Part shown: positions 8,153 through 16,890 of the stretch, one piece after another | How positions within the stretch are numbered: position 1 is the stretch's first letter | How the letters are laid out: each line of letters starts with the position of its first letter | Origin: Eubacterium sp. | GTDB lineage: Bacteria; Bacillota; Clostridia; Lachnospirales; Lachnospiraceae | Direction of reading: 5' to 3' | DNA length: 54,795 nucleotides | Assembly: GCA_017938215.1 (NCBI GenBank) | Contig: JAGBBZ010000035.1 | Span: forward strand, 1-54,795 | Translations under genes and position numbers: made by a program | Notes under the pieces: model-generated | Told to the model about the DNA's origin: nothing | What the model saw: the letters and a program-made list of their open reading frames with translations, nothing else | The model's database searches: none

Positions 8153-8693
8153 GTTTGTAAAACACATTCTTGACACAATTCAGATCAAATCCTTTGCGCC
8201 TGAAATATGCCATAACTTTCTGTCTTTCTTCGTAACTCAACTCACTAACGGAACGTCCTTTTAACTTCTTTGGAAGCAAACGCTCTACTGCCTCTTCTTC
8301 CCCTTCATAATCAGCTTCAAGAAAAACTTCCCGAATCAAGTCACGAGCAATTCCTTTTTCCACAAGTTTGTACGTAATTTCTTTACGACTTCGCTTTCCT
8401 TGCTGGAACATTATATACGTCTCGACATAACGCCGATCATTAATGTATCCATAATGCTCTGCATAGGACACTGCTTCCTCGGATGCTTTTTCTGAAAAAC
8501 CAGCCCGATACAATCGTTCCTCTAACTCTTTCCTTGTTCTATCTTTATACGCCAACAACGACATTGCCTTTTCTGTCGCCCGCTTTCCTTCTTCATCCGA
8601 AAACCCATACGAAGAAGAGGGTTTCAACTCGATTTCTTTCAGCTGCTCTTCCAAGTTTCGACGCTTTTCTCGCAAATCCTCCGACGACTTCAT
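8142..8693 (-). CDS. recX: regulatory protein RecX
   Basis: A 183-residue modulator of RecA filaments. After a charged N-terminal stretch it shows the tandem three-helix RecX repeats: KAMSLLAYKDRTRKELEERL, then GYINDRRYVETYI and KGIARDLIREVF, then SYEERQKVMAYFRRKGF. It begins 7 bp after the recA stop codon with a TAGGTGA site, so it is co-transcribed with recA and should be SOS-induced. This is the standard recA-recX arrangement. Confidence 0.93.
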   Translation of the reverse strand: MKSSEDLREKRRNLEEQLKEIELKPSSSYGFSDEEGKRATEKAMSLLAYKDRTRKELEERLYRAGFSEKASEEAVSYAEHYGYINDRRYVETYIMFQQGKRSRKEITYKLVEKGIARDLIREVFLEADYEGEEEAVERLLPKKLKGRSVSELSYEERQKVMAYFRRKGFDLNCVKNVFYKLDI

Positions 8694-8700
8694 ACGTCAC

Positions 8701-9759
8701 CTACTTATCTTCTTTTTTGGACTTTGAAGAGGATTTTTTCTCTTCCTCCACACTTTCCTCTTCTTTTTTGAAGTATTTCTCACGTACAAGGCGATCCACT
8801 TCTTCGAAAATAGCTGGATTATCTGCTAAATATATCTTCGCATTTTCTCTTCCCTGGCCAATCTTCTCGCCTTTATAGGAATACCATGCACCACTTTTTA
8901 TGATAATATCATTCTTCGCTGCCAGATCAAGCAAATCACCTTCTTTGGAGATTCCTTTTCCAAACATGATATCAAACTCAGCCTCTTGGAATGGTGGAGC
9001 TACTTTATTTTTCACTACTTTTACTCGAACGTGGTTACCAATCATCTCTCCACCTTGCTTCAATGTCTCAATTCGTCTTACATCCATACGAACAGATGCG
9101 TAGAATTTCAAAGCATTACCACCAGTTGTAGTTTCTGGATTTCCAAACATAACACCAATTTTCTGTCGTAACTGATTGATAAAAATAACCGTACAATTGG
9201 ACTTATTAATTACACCTGTCAATTTACGAAGAGCTTGGCTCATCAATCGTGCTTGAGCACCCATCTGTGCATCTCCCATATCTCCCTCAATCTCCGCTTT
9301 TGGCACAAGGGCAGCGACCGAGTCCACAATCACAATGTCTACCGCACCAGAGCGCACCATCGTCTCCGTAATTTCAAGTGCCTGCTCTCCACAATCTGGC
9401 TGAGATATGTAAAGTTCGTCTACATCAACACCAATATTTCTTGCATAAACAGGATCCAGCGCATGCTCAGCATCGATAAATCCAGCAATTCCACCACGCT
9501 TTTGTATCTCTGCCACCATATGAAGAGCAACGGTAGTCTTACCACTGGATTCCGGTCCATAAATCTCAATAATTCTTCCCTTTGGAATACCGCCCACTCC
9601 CAATGCAATATCCAAACTCAGTGAACCTGTCGGTACTGCCTCGATGTTCATGTTAGCTGCTGTATCTCCAAGCTTCATCACAGATCCCTTACCATACTGC
9701 TTTTCAATCTGTGCAATCGCTGACTCCAATGCTTTTACTTTATTCTGATCTTTCTCCAT
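8701..9759 (-). CDS. recA: recombinase RecA
   Basis: A 352-residue DNA strand-exchange and LexA co-protease protein. Seen are the N-terminal [20 protein letters not shown], the Walker [14 protein letters not shown], the Walker B region [14 protein letters not shown], loop regions [14 protein letters not shown] and [17 protein letters not shown], and a lysine/glutamate/serine-rich C-terminal tail. The ATG at 9759 has GGAGGT eight bases upstream; the frame extends further but without a site. A LexA-regulated promoter lies upstream and recX follows. Confidence 0.98.
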   Translation of the reverse strand: MEKDQNKVKALESAIAQIEKQYGKGSVMKLGDTAANMNIEAVPTGSLSLDIALGVGGIPKGRIIEIYGPESSGKTTVALHMVAEIQKRGGIAGFIDAEHALDPVYARNIGVDVDELYISQPDCGEQALEITETMVRSGAVDIVIVDSVAALVPKAEIEGDMGDAQMGAQARLMSQALRKLTGVINKSNCTVIFINQLRQKIGVMFGNPETTTGGNALKFYASVRMDVRRIETLKQGGEMIGNHVRVKVVKNKVAPPFQEAEFDIMFGKGISKEGDLLDLAAKNDIIIKSGAWYSYKGEKIGQGRENAKIYLADNPAIFEEVDRLVREKYFKKEEESVEEEKKSSSKSKKEDK

Positions 9760-9804
9760 TATAATTAACCTCCAATGTAATAATATGAATCGAACCTCAT
9801 TTCG

Positions 9805-9816
9805 GAACATTTGTTC
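9805..9816. promoter_or_regulatory. LexA/DinR SOS box
   Basis: GAACATTTGTTC is a perfect inverted repeat matching the Gram-positive SOS box core GAAC-N4-GTTC. It lies just downstream of the recA -10 box, where LexA would block initiation. No lexA gene is in this window. Confidence 0.85.
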
Positions 9817-9827
9817 TGTATATGGAT

Positions 9828-9856
9828 ATACTACACCAATGTTCGGAAACTGTCAA
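9828..9856 (-). promoter_or_regulatory. recA promoter
   Basis: TTGACA (9851-9856) and TAGTAT (9828-9833) on the minus strand with a 17-bp spacer. The SOS box at 9805-9816 covers the region just past the start site. The recA leader is about 60 nt. Confidence 0.8.
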
Positions 9857-9915
9857 TGTTTTTTTAATTTTTTGGGGAAATAATTTGATGTCATTTTGTA
9901 CCATAAGATAGTAAG

Positions 9916-9944
9916 AAAGGCACAATACAAGTGTATCATGCCTT
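9916..9944 (-). terminator. hairpin after dusB
   Basis: An imperfect stem (AAAGGCACAATACA with TGTATCATGCCTT) lies about 55 bp beyond the dusB stop. The minus strand continues CTTTCTTACTATC, a weak U-tract. It is the only terminator candidate between dusB and the recA promoter. Confidence 0.45.
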
Positions 9945-9999
9945 CCGAAATTTGTAAAGTGTTTTCCCATTCGCAACGTAACACGAGAAAAAATGTGTC

Positions 10000-10983
10000 T
10001 CACCCACCATACTCTTTAAAAATCTTCGCCAAATCTTCCACCGTCTCGATTTCATTGACACGTCGGCGCATAGATGCGGAATTCGGATACCCCGACGTAT
10101 ACCAGGCAAAATGTGTGCGCATTTCACGCATTCCATACAACTCGCCCTTCCATTCGGTCTGCATTTTTGCATGGCGTAAGATCATCTCTGAAACTTCATG
10201 CAAAGATGGTTTCGGGAGTACTTCCCCCGTCTTCATATAATGGCGAATCTGTTGAAAAATCCATGGATTTCCACGTGCTCCCCGTCCGATCATAATGGCA
10301 TCACAACCCGTTTCCAGAAACATCCTTTCTGCATCCTCTCCGGAAAACACATCGCCATTTCCAATTACCGGAATCGACACCGCTTCCTTAACACGACGAA
10401 TCACATCCCAACTTGCTTCCCCACTATAATATTGTTCACGAGTTCTTCCGTGAACGGCAACCGCCGAAGCACCTGCTGCCTCTGCCGCCTTTGCAAGTTC
10501 CACCGCCTGCTCTTCACCATTTTGAAATCCACGGCGAAATTTTACTGTTACCGGCTTTTTTGTAGCGTTTACTGTCTTCCGAATAATGTCTTCTGCCAGT
10601 GGAATATTTTTCATAAGTGCCGACCCCTCACCATTGTTTACCACTTTCGGGACCGGACACCCCATATTAATATCCAAAATGTCGTAATTACGTTCTTCAA
10701 TCCGTGCCGCCATGCGACTGACAATATCCGGGTCAGAACCAAACAACTGCAACGCCACCGGGCGCTCTTCTTCATTTACTTCCAGAAGTGCTTCTGTATT
10801 TTTACTATTGTAGTAAATCCCTTTGGCACTGACCATTTCTGTATATATGAGATCCGCCCCTTTTTCTTTACATAAAAGGCGAAAGGGCAGGTCAGTCACG
10901 CCTGCCATCGGTGCCAGTATTAGTTTCCCTGGTATGGTCACGTTTCCAATCTGCCAACTTTGATTCACGTCTATTTTACTCAC
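10000..10983 (-). CDS. dusB: tRNA-dihydrouridine synthase (DusB type)
   Basis: A 327-residue FMN enzyme that reduces uridines in tRNA to dihydrouridine. The TIM-barrel signatures are present: [15 protein letters not shown], the catalytic-cysteine motif [45 protein letters not shown] and the FMN-phosphate site [11 protein letters not shown]. The start is GTG at 10983 with AAAGGA eight bases upstream, overlapping the coaX stop by 8 bp. The longer reading to 11025 lies inside coaX. It is the last gene of a run beginning at argF. Confidence 0.92.
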   Translation of the reverse strand: MSKIDVNQSWQIGNVTIPGKLILAPMAGVTDLPFRLLCKEKGADLIYTEMVSAKGIYYNSKNTEALLEVNEEERPVALQLFGSDPDIVSRMAARIEERNYDILDINMGCPVPKVVNNGEGSALMKNIPLAEDIIRKTVNATKKPVTVKFRRGFQNGEEQAVELAKAAEAAGASAVAVHGRTREQYYSGEASWDVIRRVKEAVSIPVIGNGDVFSGEDAERMFLETGCDAIMIGRGARGNPWIFQQIRHYMKTGEVLPKPSLHEVSEMILRHAKMQTEWKGELYGMREMRTHFAWYTSGYPNSASMRRRVNEIETVEDLAKIFKEYGG

Positions 10984-11776
10984 CAGTCGTTCCTTTCTTT
11001 TCTTCCGCCGCTTTTGTTTTTTCATAAATCAAACGAGTTCCGTGAAGCGTCAAATCCGGATCATAAATATCAATGCTATCGGTAGCATTGGAAATGCTTC
11101 TTCCCAATCCACCAGTAGCCACTACTTTGATGTTATCAATGCCCGACTCTTCCTTCATCTTGCGGATAATGTACTCCGTCTGTCCAATGGTTCCATACAT
11201 CAATCCAGCCTGCATACTCGTTATCGTATTCTTAGCCAAAATGGAATCCGGCTTCTTTATCTCGATTTCCGGCAATTGCGCTGCATTGGACCACAATGCT
11301 TTTGCACTGATTTTAATTCCCGGGCATGTAACACGGGCAGCAAACACAGCATCTTCCGTAACCAAGTCATAGGTGGTCGCCGTTCCATAATCAATGACAA
11401 TGACAGGACCTCCATACAATTCATACGCCCCCACTGCATCCACGATTCGATCTGCACCGATTTCGCTTGGATTGGCAGCCGCGATATGAATCCCGGTTTT
11501 CGTTCCATTTCCCACTACATAGGGTTCCGTATGAAAATATTTCTTAATTCCACTTACAAGAGAATACATCACTTTGGGAACAACAGATGCGATAATCACA
11601 TCATGAATCTGCTTTTCTTTAATCCCTTGTCGTGCCAATGCTTCCACAATCGCCTCTCCAAATTCATTGGAGGTTCGTGGAAGATTGGTCGTCAAACGAA
11701 ACGTTCCTTTTATTTCTTCATTTTCAAATACACCAAATGTTAAATTTGTATTTCCAATATCAATTGCTAGTAACAT
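10976..11776 (-). CDS. coaX: type III pantothenate kinase
   Basis: A 266-residue enzyme that phosphorylates pantothenate, the first step of coenzyme A synthesis. It belongs to the ASKHA fold: the phosphate-1 motif is [16 protein letters not shown] at the N-terminus, with [21 protein letters not shown] and [13 protein letters not shown] (phosphate-2) in the middle and [11 protein letters not shown] (adenosine motif) near residue 220. Length is typical. The ATG at 11776 has GAGGAT upstream. It overlaps dusB by 8 bp and follows the DUF6145 gene by 15 bp. Confidence 0.95.
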   Translation of the reverse strand: MLLAIDIGNTNLTFGVFENEEIKGTFRLTTNLPRTSNEFGEAIVEALARQGIKEKQIHDVIIASVVPKVMYSLVSGIKKYFHTEPYVVGNGTKTGIHIAAANPSEIGADRIVDAVGAYELYGGPVIVIDYGTATTYDLVTEDAVFAARVTCPGIKISAKALWSNAAQLPEIEIKKPDSILAKNTITSMQAGLMYGTIGQTEYIIRKMKEESGIDNIKVVATGGLGRSISNATDSIDIYDPDLTLHGTRLIYEKTKAAEEKKGTTGE

Positions 11777-11791
11777 GTTTTATCCATCCTC

Positions 11792-12118
11792 TTATTCCTG
11801 CGTCTCTAAAAAGAAAGCTCTATAATACTCTTCTAATCCTTCCAGCAGTTCCTCGTGTTGCTGTCGAATCTGCTTAATTTTAAGATAACTTCCAATCTCA
11901 TCATAAAAGAAATCATTTTCCTTTGCCGTCGTCGACATATACAACGTACCATCCTCTTCAAACTCCATGGTAAACACACCACCTACATCTGACGTCAGGG
12001 TTACACATATAATCTTCAATTCATCCTGAATTGCCCCAGGCAAGGAGGAATACTTCGGGTTAAGATAAAACTTTTGCTCATATGCGCTACACGCACATAA
12101 CACTTGACTTTCGTCCAT
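11792..12118 (-). CDS. DUF6145 family protein
   Basis: A 108-residue soluble protein without membrane segments. The pattern CACSAYEQKFYLN, PGAIQDELKIICV, DVGGVFTMEFEEDG and YDEIGSYLKI is what I recall for the Lachnospiraceae family DUF6145; the assignment is from memory. Function is unknown. The ATG at 12118 (MDESQ) has AAAGGA nine bases upstream and lies 4 bp after the citrate synthase stop, so the longer start at 12136 is less likely. Tight spacing ties it to citrate synthase and coaX, perhaps linked to CoA or acetyl-CoA use, which is speculation. Confidence 0.75.
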   Translation of the reverse strand: MDESQVLCACSAYEQKFYLNPKYSSLPGAIQDELKIICVTLTSDVGGVFTMEFEEDGTLYMSTTAKENDFFYDEIGSYLKIKQIRQQHEELLEGLEEYYRAFFLETQE

Positions 12119-12122
12119 TGTC

Positions 12123-13496
12123 TTATTTCCTTTCACTCATTGGTACATATGGTTTATGTGGACATACTGCTTTGTATGCCGGACGAATAATCTTTCCGGC
12201 ATTTACAAGTTCCTCCAGACGATGTGCACTCCATCCCGCAATACGTCCAATCGCAAACAATGGTGTGTACAACTCCGTCGGCAACTCCAACATACTATAT
12301 ACCAAACCGCTGTAAAAGTCAATATTGGCACTAACACCTTTGTAAATCTGGCGCTCTTTCGCAATCACTTCCGGTGCCAATCGTTCCACCTTTTCGTACA
12401 ATGCATATTCATCCATCATATTTTTTTCTTCCGATAACTTCTTGACGAACTTTCGGAATGTCTTCGCACGAGGATCCGAAATGGAATATACAGCATGCCC
12501 CATTCCATAGATCAAACCAGATTTATCAAATGCCTGGCGATGAAGAAGTGCAGTAAGATATGCACATATTTCATCTTCATCCTCCCAGTTTTTCAGTGTT
12601 TTCTTCATATCCTCAAACATCAAAGAGACTTTCTTATTGGCACCACCATGACGTGGTCCTTTTAATGAACCGAGGGACGCGGAAATTGCCGCATAAGTAT
12701 CCGTCCCGGAAGATGTCACTACATGGTCAGTAAAGGTCGAGTTATTACCTCCACCATGCTCTGCGTGAAGCACCAAAGCAATATCTAAGATTTTTGCTTC
12801 TAACGGAGTAAACTGACTATCTGCGCGTAACATGTGTAAAATATTTTCCGCCGTGGAATATTCTTTCTTCGGTGGGTGAAGGAAAAAGCTACTTCCCTCA
12901 TGAAAATAATTCGCCGCCTGATAACCATACACTGCAAACATCGGCAATAGAGCCACCAATTCCAAGCACTGGCGGAGTACATTTTCCGTCGACGTATCGT
13001 CGGCGCGATTATCGTAAGAATACAACGTTAATACACTTCGTCCTAACGTATTCATCAAATCCGCACTTGGTGCTTTCATGATAATATCTCGCACAAAGCT
13101 GGTTGGAAGGCTCTTCCGATACTCCGCAAGAATATCTTTCAAATCCTCCAATTGCTGTTCTGTCGGAAGTTCTCCAAACAAAAGAAGATATACGACCTCC
13201 TCATACCCAAAACGTTTTTCCTGCAAAAATCCATCTACAATCTCTTCGATGTCAATTCCCTGATAAAAAAGTTTACCTTCACAAGGAATCATATCACGGT
13301 CAACCACCGTATAGGAGCGAATTTCTGAAATTTCAGTCAATCCAGTCAAAACTCCCTGACCATTCAAATCTCGCAAGCCTCGCTTCACTTCGTATTTATC
13401 AAATAAAGTAGAGTCAATGGTACTGCTGGCTTCGCATTTGCTCGCCATCTTCTGTATCCAATCGTGTCGATATCCCAAATCCAAGTTGCTGTTCAT
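12123..13496 (-). CDS. citrate synthase (citrate/2-methylcitrate synthase family)
   Basis: A 457-residue enzyme condensing acetyl-CoA with oxaloacetate. Conserved segments are the substrate-domain motif LHAEHGGGNNSTF (catalytic histidine), GSLKGPRHGGANKKV (second catalytic histidine), YGMGHAVYSISDPRA and FYSGLVYSMLELP with the catalytic aspartate, and IGRIAGWSAHRLEE. An N-terminal extension of about 50 residues precedes the core, typical of the clostridial forms. The ATG at 13496 has AGGAGGGCC upstream. In fermentative clostridia the enzyme mainly supplies 2-oxoglutarate for glutamate, which fits the adjacent argF. Confidence 0.93.
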   Translation of the reverse strand: MNSNLDLGYRHDWIQKMASKCEASSTIDSTLFDKYEVKRGLRDLNGQGVLTGLTEISEIRSYTVVDRDMIPCEGKLFYQGIDIEEIVDGFLQEKRFGYEEVVYLLLFGELPTEQQLEDLKDILAEYRKSLPTSFVRDIIMKAPSADLMNTLGRSVLTLYSYDNRADDTSTENVLRQCLELVALLPMFAVYGYQAANYFHEGSSFFLHPPKKEYSTAENILHMLRADSQFTPLEAKILDIALVLHAEHGGGNNSTFTDHVVTSSGTDTYAAISASLGSLKGPRHGGANKKVSLMFEDMKKTLKNWEDEDEICAYLTALLHRQAFDKSGLIYGMGHAVYSISDPRAKTFRKFVKKLSEEKNMMDEYALYEKVERLAPEVIAKERQIYKGVSANIDFYSGLVYSMLELPTELYTPLFAIGRIAGWSAHRLEELVNAGKIIRPAYKAVCPHKPYVPMSERK

Positions 13497-13542
13497 ATTG
13501 GCCCTCCTTTTCTATTTCACTTCTCATGCTGTTTCACGCATT

Positions 13543-14532
13543 CTACTTCTGTAGTGTTGCATACATAACTGCTTTAATCGTATGCATACGATTTTCTGCC
13601 TCATCAAAGACAACGTCTGCATATTTTTCAAACACTTCGTCTGTGACTTCCATTTCAGTCAGTCCATACTTTTCATATATTTCTTTTCCAATGGTTGTTT
13701 TTAAATCATGGAATGCTGGAAGACAATGCATAAAAATAGCTGTTTCTTTCGCATTGTCCATGGCTTTTTTATTCACCTGATATGGACTCAACGCTTGGAT
13801 ACGCTCTGCCCATACTTCGTCCGGCTCACCCATGGAAACCCACACATCCGTGTACAATACATCCGCATCTTTTGTACCTGCTTCCACGTCTTCGGTCAAC
13901 GTAATGGTACCACCACTTTCCTTTGCGTACTCTTCACATTGCGCAACCAATGCCGGATCCGGGAAATATTCCTTTGGCGCACATGCCACAAAATGCATTC
14001 CCATTTTCGCACACGTAATCATCCATGAATTTCCCATGTTATAACGAGCATCTCCCATATAAACCAACTTAAGTCCCTTCACTTTTCCGAATTTTTCTCG
14101 AATGGTCAAAAGATCTGCCAGCATCTGTGTCGGATGATACTCATTGGTCAATCCGTTCCATACAGGAACTCCTGCGTATTTTGCCAACTCTTCCACAATT
14201 TCCTGACCATACCCGCGATACTCGATTCCATCAAACATTCGTCCTAACACACGTGCGGTATCGGCAATGCTCTCTTTCTTTCCAATCTGAGAACCTTTCG
14301 GATCCAAATATGTAACACCCATACCAAGATCATTGGCTGCCACTTCGAAAGAACATCTTGTACGTGTACTTGTTTTTTCAAAAATCAAGGCAATGTTTTT
14401 TCCTTCAAAGTCTTTATGAAGAATTCCTTTCTTCTTTTTGTCCTTTAATTCTGCTGCCAAATCGAGAAAACATGTAATCTCCTCTGCAGTAAAATCTTTT
14501 AATGTCAGAAAATGTCTACCATTCAAATTCAT
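13543..14532 (-). CDS. argF: ornithine carbamoyltransferase
   Basis: A 329-residue enzyme that transfers carbamoyl from carbamoyl phosphate to ornithine, giving citrulline in arginine synthesis. The carbamoyl-phosphate motif is [22 protein letters not shown]-like ([11 protein letters not shown]), [19 protein letters not shown], the ornithine motif VSMGEP and the catalytic [10 protein letters not shown] are all present. The start at 14532 (MNLNGRHFL) has AGAGGAG upstream. It could be the catabolic arcB form; sequence alone does not decide. No other arg gene is nearby. The 46-bp gap to citrate synthase has no terminator, so they are probably one transcript. Confidence 0.93.
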   Translation of the reverse strand: MNLNGRHFLTLKDFTAEEITCFLDLAAELKDKKKKGILHKDFEGKNIALIFEKTSTRTRCSFEVAANDLGMGVTYLDPKGSQIGKKESIADTARVLGRMFDGIEYRGYGQEIVEELAKYAGVPVWNGLTNEYHPTQMLADLLTIREKFGKVKGLKLVYMGDARYNMGNSWMITCAKMGMHFVACAPKEYFPDPALVAQCEEYAKESGGTITLTEDVEAGTKDADVLYTDVWVSMGEPDEVWAERIQALSPYQVNKKAMDNAKETAIFMHCLPAFHDLKTTIGKEIYEKYGLTEMEVTDEVFEKYADVVFDEAENRMHTIKAVMYATLQK

Positions 14533-14568
14533 TCTTATTTCTCCTCTCAAGCTATTTCTATGATGTAT

Positions 14569-14624
14569 GAAAGAGGGTTGTTCCCTTGTGGAAGTTTCTT
14601 TTCCACAAAGGAATCCCCTCTTTC
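14569..14624. other. long imperfect hairpin between SPFH gene and argF
   Basis: GAAAGAGGG (14569-14577) pairs with CCCTCTTTC (14616-14624), and the inner segment TTCCCTTGTGGAA pairs with TTCCACAAAGGAA, giving a roughly 24-bp interrupted stem. Neither strand has a good U-tract after it. It may be a processing site, a weak terminator for the NfeD-SPFH transcript, or a leader structure for argF. Confidence 0.5.
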
Positions 14625-14646
14625 CTCAAGTCGTTTTTCATCCAGC

Positions 14647-15591
14647 TTATGCTTCTTTTCCAATCTCCGCAACCGATTTTGCAAGCCCCGCAATACTCTG
14701 AATCTCAGATGGAATAATGATCTTTGTAGCTTTTCCATCGGCAGCCTTTTCGAATGCTTCCAGACTCTTAATGGTCAATACGCTCTGGGAAGGTGCGGCT
14801 TCATTTAAGAAACGGATACCCTCTGCTGTCGCTTTCTGTACTGCCTCGATTGCCTGTGCCTTACCTTCTGCCTCACGAATCATTGCCTCTTTCTTGGCTT
14901 CTGCTCGAAGAATCGCTGCTTCTTTTTCTGCCTGTGCTTCCAAAATAGCAGATTCTTTCTTACCTTCTGCCACAAGGACAGTGGATTTTTTCTCACCTTC
15001 TGCACGAAGGATGGACTCACGTCTTTCACGCTCTGCCTTCATCTGCTTCTCCATGGAATCCTGGATTTCACGTGGTGGAATGATATTTTTCAATTCCACA
15101 CGGTTTACTTTGATTCCCCATGGGTCAGTGGCAATGTCCAGATTCGCTCTCATATGTGTATTGATTGTCTCTCTCGATGTAAGTGTCTGATCCAACTCCA
15201 AATCTCCGATAATATTACGAAGTGTTGTTGCGGTCAAATTTTCAATGGCCATGATCGGATTCTCAACGCCATACGTAAACAATTTTGGATCCGTAATCTG
15301 GAAAAATACTACAGTATCAATCTGCATGGTTACATTATCCTTTGTAATAACCGGCTGTGGTGCAAAATCCATAACCTGCTCTTTCATGTTTACTTTTCTT
15401 GCTACACGATCAATGATTGGCACACGAAAATGGATTCCCACTCCCCATGTATCCAAATATCCTCCCAATCGTTCAATCACATACGCATGTGCCTGTGGAA
15501 CGATATTAATGCAGGATGCTAAAATTGCCAATACGATTACGATTAACACTACTCCGATCACAAGACCGGATCCCATACCAAATGCACTCAT
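14647..15591 (-). CDS. SPFH/Band 7 membrane protein (stomatin/QmcA type)
   Basis: A 314-residue membrane-anchored scaffold protein. One N-terminal transmembrane helix (about residues 8-30) is followed by the SPFH domain (VPQAHAYVIERLGGYL, FAPQPVITKDNVTMQIDTV, LRNIIGDLELDQTLTSRE, WGIKVNRVELKNIIPP). An alanine/glutamate-rich coiled coil with repeated EAE/KKE heptads covers about residues 175-255, and a short C-terminal region follows. Such proteins oligomerise in membrane microdomains and often partner with NfeD proteins; the NfeD gene lies 19 bp upstream. AGGTGA precedes the ATG. Confidence 0.9.
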   Translation of the reverse strand: MSAFGMGSGLVIGVVLIVIVLAILASCINIVPQAHAYVIERLGGYLDTWGVGIHFRVPIIDRVARKVNMKEQVMDFAPQPVITKDNVTMQIDTVVFFQITDPKLFTYGVENPIMAIENLTATTLRNIIGDLELDQTLTSRETINTHMRANLDIATDPWGIKVNRVELKNIIPPREIQDSMEKQMKAERERRESILRAEGEKKSTVLVAEGKKESAILEAQAEKEAAILRAEAKKEAMIREAEGKAQAIEAVQKATAEGIRFLNEAAPSQSVLTIKSLEAFEKAADGKATKIIIPSEIQSIAGLAKSVAEIGKEA

Positions 15592-15610
15592 TTTTTCACC
15601 TATTCCTTTC

Positions 15611-16027
15611 TTATTTTACAATTAACTTTACTCCTTCAACAGACACCACAGTTGCCTTTTCTTTCTCAGCTATTATGCGTCCGTCCTCACTTCGCGCCGT
15701 CCATTCCATGCCATTTAGCATAACTGTACCTCGCGCTTGTTCGTTGTCAATCTCCTTTGTGACTACAACTGTTTTTCCAATGACATCGTCCACATTGGTT
15801 TTTTCTTTGTCTTTATTCAGATACTTCACTGCAATTGGTCGACACAACGCCATCGCCACAACAGAAAGAATCGCAAAGACAATGATTTGAGCCCAGATTC
15901 CATATCCAAGCCATGCGACAATCGCCGCTCCAATCGCTCCAACTCCAAACCATACAGTGGTGAGCCCTAGAGTCAGCGCTTCAATCACCAGCATGATAGC
16001 CAGAACAACCAACCATACGATATACAT
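15611..16027 (-). CDS. NfeD family membrane protein
   Basis: A 138-residue protein with several hydrophobic helices in the first 65 residues and a soluble C-terminal OB-fold domain (VDDVIGKTVVVTKEIDN, then GTVMLNGMEWTARSEDG). It lacks the N-terminal ClpP-like protease domain of long NfeD proteins, so it is the short form. Operon pairing with an SPFH protein is the usual context and implies a joint role in membrane organisation or quality control. The ATG at 16027 follows GGAAGGAGGG. Confidence 0.9.
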   Translation of the reverse strand: MYIVWLVVLAIMLVIEALTLGLTTVWFGVGAIGAAIVAWLGYGIWAQIIVFAILSVVAMALCRPIAVKYLNKDKEKTNVDDVIGKTVVVTKEIDNEQARGTVMLNGMEWTARSEDGRIIAEKEKATVVSVEGVKLIVK

Positions 16028-16069
16028 GGATATCCCTCCTTCCCTTTGGTAAAAAATAATACGCCATTT

Positions 16070-16098
16070 ATTATACTATAAATACATTGCTTTTGCAA
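16070..16098 (-). promoter_or_regulatory. NfeD-SPFH operon promoter
   Basis: TTGCAA (16093-16098) and consensus TATAAT (16070-16075) on the minus strand with a 17-bp spacer, placed just after the TrmH stop codon. Confidence 0.7.
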
Positions 16099-16101
16099 AT
16101 G

Positions 16102-16890
16102 CTATTTCCTTCGTTTCCGATGGACTTCATACATGAGGAGCGCCGCTGAAACTGCTGCATTCAATGACTCCACTTCGCCCTCCATTGGAATATGAATCTT
16201 TTCGTTGGCACACGCCGATGTTTCCGGGCGGATTCCGTTGGCCTCATTGCCCACCAAAATCCCAACTTTCCCCTGATATTGGCATTCTGTAAAGTTACGA
16301 CTCCCGTCTAACTGCGAAGAATACACGGTGAACCCTTGCCCCTGAAGATGACGTATCTCCTCAGTCATTGATTCCACAATATAAAAAGGCATGCGAAACA
16401 TGGCTCCCATGGTAGATCGCACCACTTTCGGATTGAACAAGTCTACGCAGCCTTTCGTCATAACGACTGCTGTCATTCCCGCGCCTTCTGCCGTCCTCAT
16501 AATGGTTCCCAAATTCCCCGGATCTTGCACATCCTCCAGACAAATCAAGGCAGGATGTTCTGCTTCCAACAAAGCATCTCGGTCATATTCCGGCATTTCC
16601 ACCAATGCCAGAACTCCTTGTGGCGTCTCCGTATCGGAAATTTGTCGAAACACCGATGTGGAAACTTCTTCACATCGAATGCTTTTCATGCCATCTTCAA
16701 TTCTTCGTGCCTGCCATTCTTCCATCGCATCTTCCGACACGTAGACAATCCTTGCTTTTTTGTATCGCAACGCCTCTTCTACCATTTTGAATCCTTCCAC
16801 GATAAAACAGTGTTCCTGTCGACGAAATTTCGCACTTTTTTTCAATTTTTGTATTTTTTTCATCTGTGCATTGGATGTACTTTCTATCAC
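16102..16890 (-). CDS. TrmH-family (SpoU) RNA 2'-O-methyltransferase
   Basis: A 262-residue SPOUT methyltransferase with an N-terminal RNA-binding substrate domain (VEGFKMVEEALRYKKARIVYV) and the knotted catalytic domain. The three SPOUT motifs are seen: EDVQDPGNLGTIMRTAEGAG, VGILVGNEANGIRPE and IHIPMEGEVESLNAAVSAAL. It most resembles RlmB/YsgA-type 23S rRNA ribose methyltransferases; the target base cannot be read from sequence. The start is GTG at 16890, overlapping the stop of the GTPase-NYN gene (GTGA). The two are therefore translationally coupled, consistent with a shared ribosome-related role. Confidence 0.88.
   Translation of the reverse strand: MIESTSNAQMKKIQKLKKSAKFRRQEHCFIVEGFKMVEEALRYKKARIVYVSEDAMEEWQARRIEDGMKSIRCEEVSTSVFRQISDTETPQGVLALVEMPEYDRDALLEAEHPALICLEDVQDPGNLGTIMRTAEGAGMTAVVMTKGCVDLFNPKVVRSTMGAMFRMPFYIVESMTEEIRHLQGQGFTVYSSQLDGSRNFTECQYQGKVGILVGNEANGIRPETSACANEKIHIPMEGEVESLNAAVSAALLMYEVHRKRRK

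Noticed and set aside
10198-10875. 225-codon plus-strand open frame opposite dusB
   Set aside because: Antisense shadow of a well-conserved enzyme; composition typical of a reverse frame.
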